Positions 1-17,875 of a stretch of DNA of 64,000 nt are shown one piece after another. Both the position numbers and the translations under genes were made by a program. Position 1 is the stretch's first letter. Each line of letters starts with the position of its first letter. Origin of the DNA: Heligmosomoides polygyrus polygyrus (lineage: Eukaryota; Nematoda; Chromadorea; Rhabditida; Heligmosomidae); the NCBI GenBank assembly GCA_947396885.1, contig OX377206.1:85247960-85311959 (forward strand), given 5' to 3'. The notes under the pieces were generated by a model. The model was given only the letters and a program-made list of their open reading frames with translations. It was not told the DNA's origin and did no database searches.

Positions 1-1579
1 TAATATAGAGGTACCGAGATGTCGTTACCAGGTCTGTTCTTCGCCCCGTTTCTGCGTCGTTTCTCGATAACATTGCAGCGGAACTGGGTGGCGATCGACA
101 ACAACAACAAGTGGTCAGCATCACTGGCTCCACTATAGCGAACAACAAATTCATTCCCGCAGAGATCGGAGATGCCCAGGTGACCGAACCAGCGCCGAGG
201 TGTTTGCAGGACTTCACACTATAGCTTGAGCACCACTAGTGAAGAAGCTATGGAAGCCGAGAAAACAACGTCAATGAGTTTCACCAGGAGACTATCTCAA
301 CGGTAGGTCGGAACGGCAGAATCGCCTCTCTCTGGGAAACAAGAAAATGCAAACATCTCGACCCCAATACAACTCTGCGCAGAGTTAGGGACCACAGAAG
401 CTTGGCCGTTGGCGGCATTAGCCCTTTGCCTGCACGCGGAGGGCGAGCTTAAGTTGGCTGGAAACAGCGATTATGGGGATTACGCCGCTCCTCTACCCAC
501 TGCGCTCGCTCGTCATACATGCACCAAATGCACCACATGCACTTTTTCACCACATGCAAGTATTATATGTTAAGACAAAGAGCACATATCGGACAAAGTC
601 CCAACACGATGGAGGCAGGAACGGAGAGACAGATGTTTTAACGCATTTGTTTAAGCAGGAACCGACTGGTAGAGAAGCTCCATGTCGTTAGGGGACATTT
701 TCTTGCGATGGAAATCGCTGCGCCAGGCAGACTCGAACCCGCACCTTCTGCTTTCCGGGCAGCGGTGCTACGCCTCACACCACCGGCGTTGTTTGACCTT
801 TGGAGTGAAATGCCAGCCGAGGTTCTGTTTCACACGTGTAGATAATCAGCTGGCGCACGGTTTGAATGGGCTACGGAAAGAGCTCCGGGATGTGTGCTGT
901 TCTGACGCGGGTAGCGTGGATGGTCCAGATCTTGTAAATCCCTTCCTTACCAAATTAAGAATCCAACTGCGGAAGGGAAGGATATTTCCTGGTAACTTAT
1001 TTAGTTCAGTCAATCGAAGTACCAATTCACTGGTTCTCCAGCCTTTTCGTTCAAGATCAGACTTTTTCCCAAATCTATCAGTTCAACTAACAGGGATACT
1101 GACGTATTCGCTTGTCGGCTATCACCACATTTCAGTAAGCTCGAAACATCTAAAAGAAAATCCAGAAATAATAAAGACTCTTTGAGCAATGAGATTGGAG
1201 CAAGCGCAGCAATAATGACATGAGCTAAATTTTAGGAACTAAATTCGGAAACCAAGAAATAAGACACAAGAGTGCTGTAAACGGTTTAACCCTGAAGAAA
1301 TGAGATGTGGTACTAGTCGTTAATGTGGCCTACAGGGTAAGGGAGACGTACAAGACCAATTAGACCGTATCGAGCGGGCGTGCCACCCAGAAGGTGTTCG
1401 ATCGGTGACCTGATTAGCTGGCGCGCGTTCGGTTGAGGATTTGAGCGGCTGTGATTGACTAGCGGGTTCCCGTCAACCCATGAAGGTCACATTAGCGACT
1501 AGTACTGCACATTTACAGCTACTGTAAGACGTGACACCAATAGTTCTTTTCAGAACTTCCGCCAACAAAGGTGACCTAC
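1..1579. other. Left edge; no supported gene apart from a tRNA-like remnant
   Basis: Several short open frames exist here, but none shows a recognisable domain, a convincing start or a splice pattern. The next exons of the acyl-CoA dehydrogenase gene, which should carry the TEPGAGSD-type segment, were looked for on the minus strand and not found. The gene therefore probably continues outside the window, or this part is a further intron. The one structured object is the tRNA-like remnant at 720-788. Confidence 0.5.
720..788 (-). tRNA. tRNA-like remnant, probable pseudogene
   Basis: On the minus strand the 69 bases begin CGCCGGTGG and end CTGGCGC, so most of an acceptor stem can pair. A D-stem GTGT/GCAC, an anticodon-type stem CTGC/GCAG around the 7-base loop CCGGAAA, and a T-loop TTCGAGT are visible. 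The T-stem appears one base short, the first acceptor pair is lost, loop position 33 is C rather than T, and the B-box reads GGTTCGAGTCT instead of ending in CC. It is clearly related to the better preserved copy at 22990-23063. A pseudogene or tRNA-derived repeat is more likely than a working tRNA. Confidence 0.4.
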
Positions 1580-4500
1580 CGCCACAAGCGGTTCTTCCAC
1601 CATTCTCGTCAGAAATCTCTTCTTGATATCTTCATTTGCGCACAGAATCAGTGGAGTTTCGGCTAGATCGTTCCCCATGATTGCAGTTCCAATTCCAGAG
1701 CATCCATATGCAATTTCTTCACTAATAATCACGTTTGAAACCATATCCATTTCGAGGCCGCCTGAAATAATACATAGTAAACAACACAAAGGTGGAAGCT
1801 ACGAAGACCTGGTTTTATAACAAGAAAAATAGAATTTTGCCCTGGCTTACATTGTGACAACCACTTGAACACGAACACTGGAACAGATTTTAGTGTCGTG
1901 CTTCAGATGTCAACAGTTTATCTCAATTTCAACACCAACTTTCTGAGTCTCAAATTTTTTCGGAAATACTTTCGCGATCTGTTGTAATAATACAGGGCGA
2001 AGGCTAACTCTATTCGAATCTTTTGGTAGACACAAAGAGCGTCTCCAGTCACCCACGTTACATGCCAGAGTGATGCAGTGGATTATGCAGACACGAATAG
2101 CGTCCAACCTTTCGTTCAAAGCTTTCATAGAGAAGTCCGAATAAGGTGTTAATAAGCGTCCTGGTGTTCCTTTGACATCCCGCTGAATCCAGCCCGTGAC
2201 AGCTCTCGCTGCGTGTGTCTGCGAAACTCATTACGTGACCGGCCCATCTAATTTTCGATGACTGCCTATGCGACAGTGTCCCTGATCTTCGAACGTCGAG
2301 GAAGCTCTGAGCTCAGGAAGCCTTCTCCCCCTTATAAGAGTCGTGTCACTCCGAACATCATCCTCTCGATCCGCGCTGCGCGACGCTGATCGCGTGTTCA
2401 TCCTGCTTTCGTATAGCCCAGGCCTCTGAGGCGTATGTTAGAGTAGGAAGAACGGTAGAATCGAGAAGGTGGGCACGGAGTCTGACGCTCTTCGTCTTCT
2501 TTACGACTTTTCTACTCTCTTGAAAGCTCCCCAAGCCGCTCGTTTCCTCCTGCCCAGCTCCGGCGCTAGGTCGTTGGCCATATTGACTTCGCGACCGAAA
2601 TACACATAGCTGGAGCATTCGGAGATGTTCGTTCCGTTGAGCGAGAAGGAGGCATCAGAAACTTGTCCGTTCCTCCTGAACACCGTTTTCGTAAGATTCA
2701 GTTGCAGTCCAGCGTTCCCATATACATGATCGAAGTCGGCCAGCATTCGCTCCGCCTGGCTGATGCTCGGTGTTATGAGCACGAAGTCGTCAGCAAAGCG
2801 AAGATGGTGGAGCTGCTGGCCGTCGACCTTCACTCCTATGTATTCCCATTCTAGGTCACGCATGACGTTTTCGAGGGTGGCGCTGAAGAGCTTCGGAAAT
2901 ATGGTATCCCCCTGCCGAACACCTTTCTTCACGTCGATGACGACGTCGTTGTAGAATGGTGAGATCTTGGTCCTGGATCCACTGTACAGCTCTCGAAGGA
3001 CTCTGATGTACTGAGTAGGAAGCTCTGAGTGCCCAAGGCTTCGATGACCGCTTCAGTTTCGACAGTCGAATGCCTTCTTCAAGTTGATGAACGTAAGGCA
3101 CGGCGGCGTATTGTGCTCTCGCGACAGTTCGATGAGCTTTGTAATGGCATGTGGTGGATCGTGCTGAATCCTCCCCGAAATCCTGGAGATCGCGTGGCTG
3201 TCCTTCGTCCAGCGCTCTGCTAATCCTATTCAGGATGACTCGAGTGAACGGCATGTAGACTACGGACAGCAGGAAGATCGGGCGATAGTTGCCAATGTCG
3301 TGCACGTCTCCCTTCTTGCACAGCAAGACGGTCCTGCTGGTCCTCCACTGAGGTGGAACCTTGCACTCCGACAGGTAGCACGTGAAGTGCCGCGCCAGGG
3401 TGTTGATGAGCACTGCCGGGAGGTTCTTCAGATGTTCAGCTCTGATTCTGTTGGGACCGAGTGCTTACGATTCCTCACCGACTAAATGACGTGCCGAATC
3501 TCAGAAAAGAAGACAGGATGCACGAAACATTCATCATGCGGAAGATGGTATGATGTAGGTATACGCGGCTATCTTATTTGGAATGCGCCACGCATTCTCT
3601 TTTTGCTTCTACTGAATATAGTGGAAACATTTTGAATACACATTTTTCCAGTATAGTGACTTGTGGTGGCCATCCAGCGGACAAGTTAATTTTTAATCGT
3701 CTCCATACACGTAACCCAACCATGAACCAGTCGATGCGCGGTGCCACATATATTATGCTTCGCCGAGGCGTCGCCGAAGTATAACATGGGCCTTAAGATC
3801 AAACCTCGGGTAAATGCGACATCCGTGTCCACGTGTAAAGATGAAGGACAAACGACGGCGGCTAATCAATCCCTCTTGGGATGCGCCACGCATTCTACCT
3901 CTACGGGATGCTGTGAAGAAAATTCGAAGAAATTTGGTCTATGCAAGACTTGCCGAGCCAGCGGATGAGCAAGACAGTGTTTTGTTCTCCCCATATTAGC
4001 CTGGTACCAATTCACCGACCACATAAGGATGAAAAGCTTGGTTGGCCTAGACGGGAAATCCGAACCACGAACTTGATATCGGGTGCACGCGACAGCAGGC
4101 ACCTCTCCGACTGCCCCATCACGCGCTTCCCACTTATGAATGGAATAGCTATTATAGATCTATGAACCTAGATAGAAGCCATACTCCACGCAGCAACCCT
4201 TACACGCATTGAAGAGGATATATTCTAAACTTTCGTCGCCCTCATATACTCACACAATTAAGAGCACAAGAAGCGCAATCGCTGGAGCGCCGGCTCTCGC
4301 GTGCATGAGGAATCGACTCAAGGTTGAGGTCCCAATCAAGCCAGCGAAGCCCTCCATCCTTCGGAGATCAAGCAATCAGAATCAAACCTGCCTGGGAAAG
4401 CCAAAGCACTGAAGCGCATCTAGGTTACCTCCGCAGAAGTAGAATGCGTGGCGCAACCCATAGAGAGGCTGATTAACGCCGTACATTATCGTTCTATTGC

Positions 4501-6128
4501 TTCGCATCAGAATGAATGACAAAATCTGCCCTCAGATTCTACGTGCTATTTTAATACTCTTGCTATTGTTAACACACTTCCATTGAAGTCTTCGCAATAT
4601 TTCGCCATCGTTTGATATCGGGATAATGAAAGTAGGGATGCTGTTGCCATACACGTCCGTTAGGGCTCCCTTCCCCCGAGTCTGGAATAGTTGCACGATC
4701 TCCCTTTCCTCTGTTAGCATCCACTACAAACTTCTTCACTAATGAAACCTCCACGTCGCCACACGGGTAGGCTGCGTGAGAGCGGTGCAACTCCCTCGTC
4801 TGAACCTGGAGAATTATCCGTGCTTCAGCTCACACGCTGCTATGCTTCCAATATTAGCAAGTAGTCATCGGCCGAACTGAAAGATTTTCGTATAGCCCTA
4901 GGCGATCTTGTTAGGACCTGATGGATGCCCGTCCTCTCCAATCGATAGCGGATGTCGATGACCGAGTCGTCGTGACTTTTTTTTTGCTGCTCCTCTTGAC
5001 GTTTTTCTTGTTTTTAGACTTTTTTTTTACATTTTCGTTTTTTAACGGCTTTTTGGATATTTCGCATTCGTTTTATGGCGCTTTCGTGTCTCTACACCGC
5101 CTTTTTCGCATTTCTTTAGCTCTTTCATGCGACCAAAAGGGTAGGAGAATATAGAGCAGTAAGTAATACATCAAAAAACGCAAAGCATGCCAAGAATAAC
5201 TCCGAAAAAGTGATCAACACATTACTAAAAATTTTGAGGAACCCTAGCGAAACAGTCTACATAGAGAAAAACGCAAACAGAGCTGTCTAGAAACCGCTGT
5301 AACCCGAACATTCCTTCTACGGGCAGGGGTAGACATCCCAAAGAGTATAAACAAAAAACATTAAAAAACAAATAAAATGGTTGTGCACAGGCAGCCACAT
5401 TGTAGTGATTGAAATAGACGGGAAGGTCCTGTGACCTTCAGATAGTTTCGGAGACTGTATGAAAAACTCGCTCACATTAGCAGAGAACTCATCGCAGATC
5501 TATCCTAGTCGGGAGGGACAACCATAAGATGGCAATTGCAACCATCATTCCATACCACACCAACACATTCCCTGAATTTAGGTGAGCTTCCCCATGTCAT
5601 GGGCCTGAGGCTCAAGCTCTCAGACCAGATCGAGGGAGAATGAAGGAGCAAAACAACATATGCCTATGAACCTTGAAGTCAGGAAGGACGGCGAAGATCG
5701 ATGGCGAAGTTCACTATCATTGCTTGGTTGTCACTAGTTTCCATGAGCTATTCAAGTGGTTTTACGTTTCAAATGCACTTCTATTTTCAAATATAAAATA
5801 TGTACCGTAAGCTGATGGTATATCAGTGTTGGTGAAACCACAGGCGTGAGCTTTCTTGATGACATCCCACGGAAACTCCATCGTTTTGTCATACTGAGCA
5901 GCGACGGGCAGAATCTCCTCTGTGGTGAATTTGCGAATGGCGTCTCGTAGTTGCTGCTGATCGGGGGTCAACTCTGACAAATCACAAAAAATGTTGTTAA
6001 AAATGAGCAATGGCTAGCGAGGCAGACCAACCAAAACTGGGGCCGCTTCCGCTTGAACACCGAGCTTGAGAAGCATACTGAGCACAGGCTCGGAGACATT
6101 TCAACTTCATCCAATTCTTTCTCAACAT
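1580..6128 (-). CDS. ACADM: Mitochondrial medium-chain acyl-CoA dehydrogenase, 5' exons only
   Basis: This would catalyse the first, FAD-dependent step of medium-chain fatty acid beta-oxidation in the mitochondrial matrix. Three exons join in phase: 6128-6032, 5973-5806 and 1761-1580 (149 codons). Exon 1 encodes a basic, Arg/Ser/Ala-rich leader (MLRKNWMKLKCLRACAQYA) typical of a mitochondrial presequence. Its ATG lies one base after GAAATTCAG, a likely trans-splice acceptor. The mature N-terminus reads SFELTPDQQQ, then EEILPVAAQYDKT, then SEEIAYGCSGIGTAI and RMVEEPLVA, the order seen in the family's N-terminal helical domain. Introns begin GTTGGT, GTACAT and GTAGGT. Intron 1 is 58 bp. Intron 2 is about 4 kb and holds an RTE fragment and other repeats. 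The middle and C-terminal domains, including the catalytic glutamate, are not in the window. Another acyl-CoA dehydrogenase subtype is possible, but the N-terminus fits the medium-chain type best. Confidence 0.85.
2140..3575 (-). mobile_element. Degenerate RTE-type non-LTR retrotransposon fragment in acyl-CoA dehydrogenase intron 2
   Basis: Minus-strand reading gives pieces of an RTE reverse transcriptase in order: GNYRPIFLLSVVY, KKGVRQGDTIFPKLFS, the catalytic RFADDFVLITPSISQAERML, NLTKTVFRRNGQVSDASFSL, and the C-terminal RRKRAAWGAFKR, followed by remnants of the GHVMRF segment near 2230-2280. Frames change several times and stops interrupt, so it is dead. It is the same family as the longer copy at 33204-36390, from which it is considerably diverged. 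It sits on the same strand as the host gene and is presumably spliced out with the intron. Confidence 0.85.
3879..4126 (+). repeat. Dispersed repeat R, copy 1
   Basis: It starts with GGATGCGCCACGCATTCTAC and runs through a segment containing TTGGTTGGCCTAGACGGG and AAATCCGAACCACGAA. Related copies are at 37055-37315, 45050-45150 and 62093-62300 (plus) and 4262-4462 (minus). Read on the opposite strand the core gives TGGTTCGGATTTCCCG, faintly like a Pol III B-box, so a SINE-like origin is possible but unproven. Confidence 0.6.
4262..4462 (-). repeat. Dispersed repeat R, inverted copy
   Basis: Reverse-strand reading begins GGGTTGCGCCACGCATTCTA and continues with a diverged version of the core (CTTTCCCAGGCAGGTTTGAT, then a GGATGGAGGGCTTCG-type stretch). 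It is in inverted orientation to the copy ending near 4126, making a tail-to-tail pair about 135 bp apart. Confidence 0.5.
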
Positions 6129-9100
6129 TCTGAATTTCAAATAAATGCAGGTGAGGAAATGATTGAGAAATGGTATGCATAGCAACGATTTAGTAGCTCA
6201 GATAGATGAAAAGTCATATTCCTCGTCAACCTATGATAAGAAGGAGCATATCAAGACGGGAGAAATTGGCAAGTAAACAACTCAGGTCTCGATGCCACCG
6301 AACTAGACCAGTCATCAGTCACTAATGACCACGATAGAGGGTACAAAGTACGCGAACGATGCGCCAAAGTCCCCTTTACGCAGGGCGTTCGTAGCAGCAG
6401 TTGTGATCCCTGATCTGCTTTTATTCAGACGCCTCCACTCCTTCCTTAGTTGACTTCGAAACGCTCTAGACACCCCAGCTTTTCAAAAAAGCTTTCCACG
6501 TAGAAAACTTTAATTCACATTTCTTAGGTCCCACACAGAAAACCCTGTCTATCGGGGACCTACGGTGTTTTGCAAGAATATGGCTCTCAGCTTCGGCAAA
6601 TGAACAGCTGTTCTGTTTATGGATTTGTGTTCTATTTATGCACTATGCAGTGTGTAGGAATGTGAAGCACGGTGGTTAACTACAAGTTCTTCTCCAAGCA
6701 ATGGAGGCTCAGCCTAACTTCTGCTGAATTCAGCCCTTCACATCAACACAAATTGTGTGGATCCTTTATAGCATTACTGGACCTTAGTTGACTGCAAAAA
6801 CTCGATGTTGGCCTTGCTGAACTGGTCCAGATTCAATAAAGTAAAATTATTTAAGGTCTAGAATGTAAGGGCGTAATACTGTTCGGAGGGAGGAGCAGTA
6901 CACTTTCTAAACCATCCTTCTGCCTGCATATCTTTACTTCTTCCATTAATTATTTTGTCTTTTTATTCGATCTTTTTGCCTCTGTCTAGCGGAGTACAGG
7001 TTCGCAGGTTTGTTGGGATGGGATGTGCTCCTGTTGTGACGAAGTGCTGCTTTTTTAACCACAACGGTTCCGCTTCGGTGATCAATTTTCCAGAGGATCC
7101 CAAGTTGGAAAGCTTTGGCAGAGCAGGCTTGTTGGTGATTATTTTTACTGATCAGCAGGTGTGATAGTATGGAGTTCTTACAGTGAAGAGAAAATGTGGA
7201 TCTATCCTTGTGTGGAGGGGGGGGGGGGGTGCGCTCCAGTCCCACACTTTGACAACGACAACAAACTGAGGGCAGACTTGTTTACAAAGAGAATACCATG
7301 AATTGGCCTAGTTAAATTTGTTTCGCTTTTCTTGCCCCCTCCGACTAGGATAGATCCGAAAATGCGTGATTCAAGGAACTGTTCAAATGCGCCATTGCAG
7401 TTTGAGAAAAAGCTGTACTCAAGCTATTGTTTTTCCATAGCAGGGTTACTAAGCAGAAGCAGTAGATTCTCACTACTGAGACTCCTGATGTTATGCAGCA
7501 AAGCAACGTGACTATTAAAATGTGTGCTGATGATGTAAAGAACTATAGAAACTATAGAAAATTGCTATAGAATATAAACTGTGGAACTATTGCCGGCTCG
7601 GAGGATGTATGTTTGCTTCAAAATTGATGGAGATGGCAAATACGTGGTAGCGACCGCTATCTTAGCAAAAGACTATCTTACGCCTATCTTGGGTTGATGG
7701 GTGTATTTTACGAGCAGTGGATTTCGTTAAGAATTTGGGTTTTAATTATAGCAATAACCCAGACTTTGGAAAGCGTAAATGTGTAAAAAATGTGTAAACG
7801 CGTAAATGCTACTTGTGATATGGATATGCTTCGAACATCAAATGTCTAAGGCTTTAGTCGCCAGTAATATATTTGTTCTCCTTAAGGTATACATTTCTTG
7901 CATACGTCAGTATAAACTGTGGAACGGTTGGAGGCTCAGAGGATGTATGTTTGATCTAAACTCACTAGATTTGATGGTGTTGTGGGCAAATAAGTGGTCT
8001 GTATTTGGTCCATATAAGAAAAAGGGGAGATAGGCGGTTTGGGAGGTGTCACTTCATTCTAGGTGTAGATTCTTTCAATGTACAGCTCACTATAGGACAG
8101 AATTCGGTAGACAAAGTTTTCTGTTGCACGAAACAAAGAGTTGTATGCCGTGCTGGTGTGTTCCACAAATAAGGTGAACTGAGCTAGGCCATTTCTGACG
8201 TCCAAAATCCTTGATAGTGCGGCTTATCAAACGATATGGCGAGCTATAAGCCGCTTTATTCGAGTTTCCGCTGTGAATTCTCTGTCAAAGTTATGTATGT
8301 CGTTGATGAATCCGACCCCAGGCATACCCACTGGTGTCCCCGCCCCCCCCCCCCCCGAGCCTACTTGCGCCCGAGTTTTGTACGTGTTTTGGCGAGGTCC
8401 ACAGCAGCTATAGTGTTCCGTTGGAGTATGGTGCTATAGTAAGACAAAAGAATGAAGAGTCGTCATCACAACAGTTTCTCACTTCCACTTTATTTTGTTA
8501 GGAAAAATGGCTCGCTTAGTTTTTCTGTTTTGAGCTTTGAGAAGAGGTGTAGCTTAAAGATTCCTCAGAAACATCGGGATCGAGAAAACCATAGTCGGAG
8601 TGGGGATGCGTTCCTCCTAAGAAATTACGGGGCGCTATCAGCCGAAAGGTTAGTCAAGTGATTTGTTCTTCAGTAATGTGTTTATTTTCAAAAAGTATTG
8701 ATGTAGCTGTTGAGTGGAACATCTCTTTCCCCCACCGACTAGGATGCCGATTAGGAAGCGCCTATCTGTGCTTTTTTACATAGAATGCGGCGCTATCCGA
8801 CTAAGGTTGGTTCAGAGAATTGGCGAAAAGGTTACGTAGCTGTCTAGGTAATTACATAAGGAATCTAAAAACACTCTAGCTTCTGCGATGAACGCTATAA
8901 CATTCAGAACGGGGATACCATAGCATACCGTGACGTACACGCGTGGTGTACAGCTCTTGGTCGATGTATTACTGGTGAGTGAAGTGCAATAAATCATAAT
9001 GACATCTACGCTCGCAAGGTGATGTTCGTTCACTGCCGAACCTGACTCCGAGGCTCTCAAGGACATGCTGATTTTAACGCATCAGCTTCTCCCATCAGAT

Positions 9101-9882
9101 GAGGCTCCTAATCTTCCGGTGAGTCTGCTAGCTCAACCAACCGCCGCGAGGTCTTTATAGCAGGTAATGGTGGATTAAGCTTACAGGACATGACATTCGG
9201 CTCGTGGGGAATATAGATTGGATCCCTCGTTCGTTGTCATAACATTTTATTAAACTTTGATTTTACCTCTTTGGATTTCGGGATCCCGGAGCTAGGATGA
9301 GCGTTTTTAGATTCCTTATATAATTTCCTAGATAGCTGTAACTTTTTCGTCAATTTTCTGCTCCCGTCTTAGTCGGATCATAGCGCCTAGAAGGCTGTGT
9401 AGAAATGACAAGTGTTTCTAACCTAACCGACAAATTTGAAGCCTTTAAAGAACCGCCGGTCTTGGAACTTGTTTGATTAGGTTAGATACATAATTTCGTC
9501 GAAAGAATCCCTAAGGACATGGAGACTTATCAGTCTCTTTAGTATACGAAATGAGGTCTATTATTACTAGGGAAATTGCTACAAGAATTGTCTAGGAAGT
9601 TCAAAATACTGGCCTATCCACCAACTGGCCACTGCAAGTCATTGAATAGGCCAAATACGCAGTCAAGTTGCCTACATGGTATCCGAAGAATTAGAATGTA
9701 TGACACTCTCCGCGAACCAGTTGGTTAGCGCAGGCTTCTATCCTTTACCATTCATGTTAGTTCCTGCTTCGGTTTCACACTCACGCTGCTCGTTTGTCGT
9801 TCCTCAAGATTTCCAAGATTGTTGCGGTTTCGCTTTTACGTTGTTTTTTCATACATTTAAAACGTACTTTGCAGGAACAGGG
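6129..9882. other. Intergenic region between two divergent genes
   Basis: The acyl-CoA dehydrogenase gene (minus) and Rab6 (plus) are transcribed away from each other, so this 3.75 kb should hold both promoters. No exon was recognised. It contains a long G-tract at about 7209-7221 and one diverged copy of the G-tract miniature element (8033-8371). The sequence TACTTTGCAG at 9864-9873 is a likely trans-splice acceptor for Rab6. Confidence 0.5.
8033..8371. mobile_element. Diverged G-tract miniature inverted-repeat element
   Basis: The right end reads as a C-tract followed by CGAGCCTACTTGCGCC, matching the right terminus of the well-defined element at 40425-40643 (CGAGCCACATTGCGCC). The interior shares CTGGTGTGTTCCACAAATAA and GTGAACTGAGCTAGGCCATT with that element and with 60255-60440. 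The left end (GGCGGTTTGGGAGGTGTCAC) is a poor match, and no target duplication is visible, so the left boundary is approximate. Confidence 0.5.
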
Positions 9883-15159
<5,277 letters not shown>

Positions 15160-16065
15160 TCCACTCCTGAGCCGATTCGGTGTCGACCGTCGCGTTGTTG
15201 AAGGTTCAACGTATCAGTTGCCGTGTGCTGCGATGTACAGAGGCTGGGCTGCAGTCATACAAACCAACGCACCACGTCGTTGGAAAGGTTGACTTGTGAT
15301 TCGAGGAAAACGTGCTATGTTTCCCAAAGTTCTTCAGAATACGCCTGAAATGCTTTGAGCAGTTTTCGAGTTTCTTTGTTTCTGACTTATCTGATTAGCA
15401 CGTTTAGCCTTCTGAGACTGAGCTTCATGTTCAACTTATTTATTAAAATTATGCTGCATCCATTCATCGCTTTATTGCGAACCGTGGTTAATATTTGCTT
15501 ACCGCTCACGAAATCACATACGGTGATTTTTCAATTGTTGATTTAAGGCTATTTTCTCTTTCAGCATGGTGGAAGGTGTTGTTTGGCCTGTATCTTGACA
15601 AGCTTCTTGATGGAAACAGTAATGTATAAACAGCATAAATGCTAGGGTGGATCTTACGTACCCCCTCCCCCAAATCTGACCCATCTTACAATTAGTGCAG
15701 TTTAGTGTTGATGTTTTTTAAAACGTGAGATCGTTAGGGTACTCTCATACTTTAGCGTCCGTCAATTTGTATCATTTTGGGTTGTGCATACAGCTGTGCA
15801 AGTTGCTTACGTGTTCCGAGATGGCCACGTCTGTTTGTTCATATTCCTTTTGCTTTGAGCTGATTGCTTCAATGATATGCACTTTGAATAGGAAATGAAC
15901 TTTGGAAAGCTATTGTGCTTGATTGTATGTCACTAACCTATTTAGCATGCACGAGCTAGTGGCTGATGATAATTTACTTGCGAGATCAGGGCAAATCCCT
16001 CATTTATAAAGAGTCGGTGCCGACAATATCGATGAGCGATTATGAAATTTCGAAACCCGGACTGC
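15160..16065. other. Downstream of Rab6; nothing recognised
   Basis: No coding similarity was seen. This probably holds the Rab6 3' UTR and some intergenic sequence. Part of it resembles sequence downstream of the Rab6 relic near 43.4 kb. Confidence 0.4.
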
Positions 16066-16955
16066 ATTTACATTTACATTTATTTCATGTGAAACCACAT
16101 GCACATGCATATTCTGGACTCCGGTTTGAACAGAAACAAGAACACAGTAGTGAAAGGCCTAAACGCACAGGTATGGTAGTGAACTGAATGAACTAGAACT
16201 AAGATGGTAGAAATGTGAAGGCAAACAAAACAAAGCAAGTAGAATGTAATAGTGTCTCTGTGTTGTTCCACACTTCTAGCATAATTACTGGAGGACAATA
16301 GTCATAATCTTGTGAAATTCTGTAGGTATGAGATTCGTTTTACTTAGCTTAGCAAACTCGAAGCTGGCACGACACGCAAATCTATTGCGCCTAGGATACT
16401 TTTTGGACAGCTAAAACAACCTAAAACGAGCTCCTCTCGTCGAAGACTGAACTACTCGGGAAAAGTCGTCAGCGAAGTCCGATTCTTCCATATAGGATGT
16501 TATTTACTATAGAGCAATGACAGGTCATTCCTTTTCCTTTGGAATTCAAGGGTGTCAATGCTAAGTATTTTGTTCCTTTCCGAGCTTGAAGAGATGTCAT
16601 TGTAGTTGAGACCATGTGTTCTAATAAACAGTTTGTATCCTTTCAAGTCTTTCAATCATAGGCTTCCTATAAGGGCTGCAAACACATATGCCATATTCGA
16701 GGATGGATCTAACATAGATTTTATGGGCTTCGAAGGAAGTATATGTATCTTTTGATCATAGAGTTTTTTTTAAAGTTTTTTTTTAGTTTTACGGAGATAG
16801 AGCTTGCGTTCAGTCATTGCAGCCACCTGACAATAGTGCTCGTCAAAGGAAAGCCTACGGTCGAAAAGAAAACCTAGGTCTTTAACTTTTTTCACGTAAC
16901 GGATGATTTCACCCAAAAATGGCCGAGCAACGGAAAAACGGATAATAAGCAATCA
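16066..16955 (-). mobile_element. 3' end of a CR1-like non-LTR retrotransposon
   Basis: The minus strand encodes a fragment YVKKVKDLGFLFDRRLSFDE (about 16900-16840), the conserved segment C-terminal to the reverse transcriptase, followed by a 3' region ending in an AAATG-repeat-like tail near 16066. The same 3' region recurs at 45158-45617 and 61375-62092. Frames are broken and the 5' part is missing. Confidence 0.7.
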
Positions 16956-17039
16956 AACATTTACCAATAACAGACTGGGAAATATAGTAGTATACATGTC
17001 AGACGTTTAATAAGCCACTCTTTATTGCTGTTTTCCAAC

Positions 17040-17875
17040 TATCAACCACACACACGCACACAAACCGTTACGAAGCTCATCGAAGTATCGCGAGAGTACG
17101 AGCTTCCGCTGTGCCATACGTTCATCGACCTGAGGAATACATTCGTCCACCTACGCTTCGCCAACGACGTCGTTCCTATATGTATTCTGATGCCCCATTC
17201 TCGCTCAACGGAACAAACATCTCCGGATGCTTCAGCTACGTGGATCTAGATCGCGAAGTCAACATGGCCAACGTCCTACCGCCAGAGCTGGACAGGAGGA
17301 AACGAGCAGCTTGGGAGGCTTTCAAGCGCGTCGAAGAAGATGAACAACGTCCGACTCCGTTCCCACCTATTCGACTCTACTGTTCCTCCTGCGCTAACAT
17401 ACGCCTCAGAGACATGTGCCATACGAAAGCAGAATGAAAACGCAATCACCGTCGCGAAGTAAGGAATAGAGAGGGCTATGCTCGAAGTGAAACGACTCAC
17501 GCAAGTGAGAGAAGGCCTCCGGAGTTCCGAGCTTCGCCCACGCTCGAAGATCAAAGACGCTGTCGCATGGGCCAAGCCGTCGAAGATTAGGTGGATCGGC
17601 GATGTAATGCGCTTCGCAGATACTCGCTGGACAAGGGCCGTTACCGACTGGATTCCGCCTGATGTCAATAGAACACTACGACGCCACCAACACGTTGGTC
17701 GGGCTTCTTCGTGAAAGCCGTGAACGAACGATATGACACTCTCCGTGTCCCTCGAGCGAGGAGGATCCATTGGAGCAGAGGGCACGCGACAGGGACGAAT
17801 GGAGACGCTGCTGGCGCTCGCTAGAGCAATCCGATGATCAACGGGACGACAAGTGATAGCTTCAGAACGTGTTCT
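17040..17875 (+). mobile_element. Degenerate RTE retrotransposon fragment
   Basis: The plus strand carries, in shifting frames, TKLIEVSREYELPLCHTFID, SLNGTNISGCFSYVDLDREV, RRKRAAWEAFKRVEE, LTQVREGLRSSELRPRSKIK, IRWIGDVMRFADT and VTDWIPPDV, which match the RT and C-terminal parts of the RTE copies at 21273-22082 and 33204-36390. The catalytic FADD segment has been deleted, apparently joined from the LRFA part to a later piece. It ends near GACGACAAGTGATAG. It is not functional. Confidence 0.85.

Larger units (their letters stand above)
3576..5805. other. Rest of intron 2: repeats and T-rich DNA, no gene
   Basis: This stretch lies between exons 2 and 3 of the acyl-CoA dehydrogenase gene. It contains two copies of a dispersed repeat (listed separately), a T-rich patch at about 4975-5155, and otherwise sequence without recognisable coding content. 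Confidence 0.5.

Noticed and set aside
4921..5154. A hydrophobic 77-codon frame
   Set aside because: It is produced by T-runs in an intron; the Phe/Leu richness is compositional.
7209..7221. G-tract as another miniature element
   Set aside because: It is followed by GTGCGCTCC, not GTCACC, and has no GGCGCAA terminus nearby. Kept only as a simple tract.
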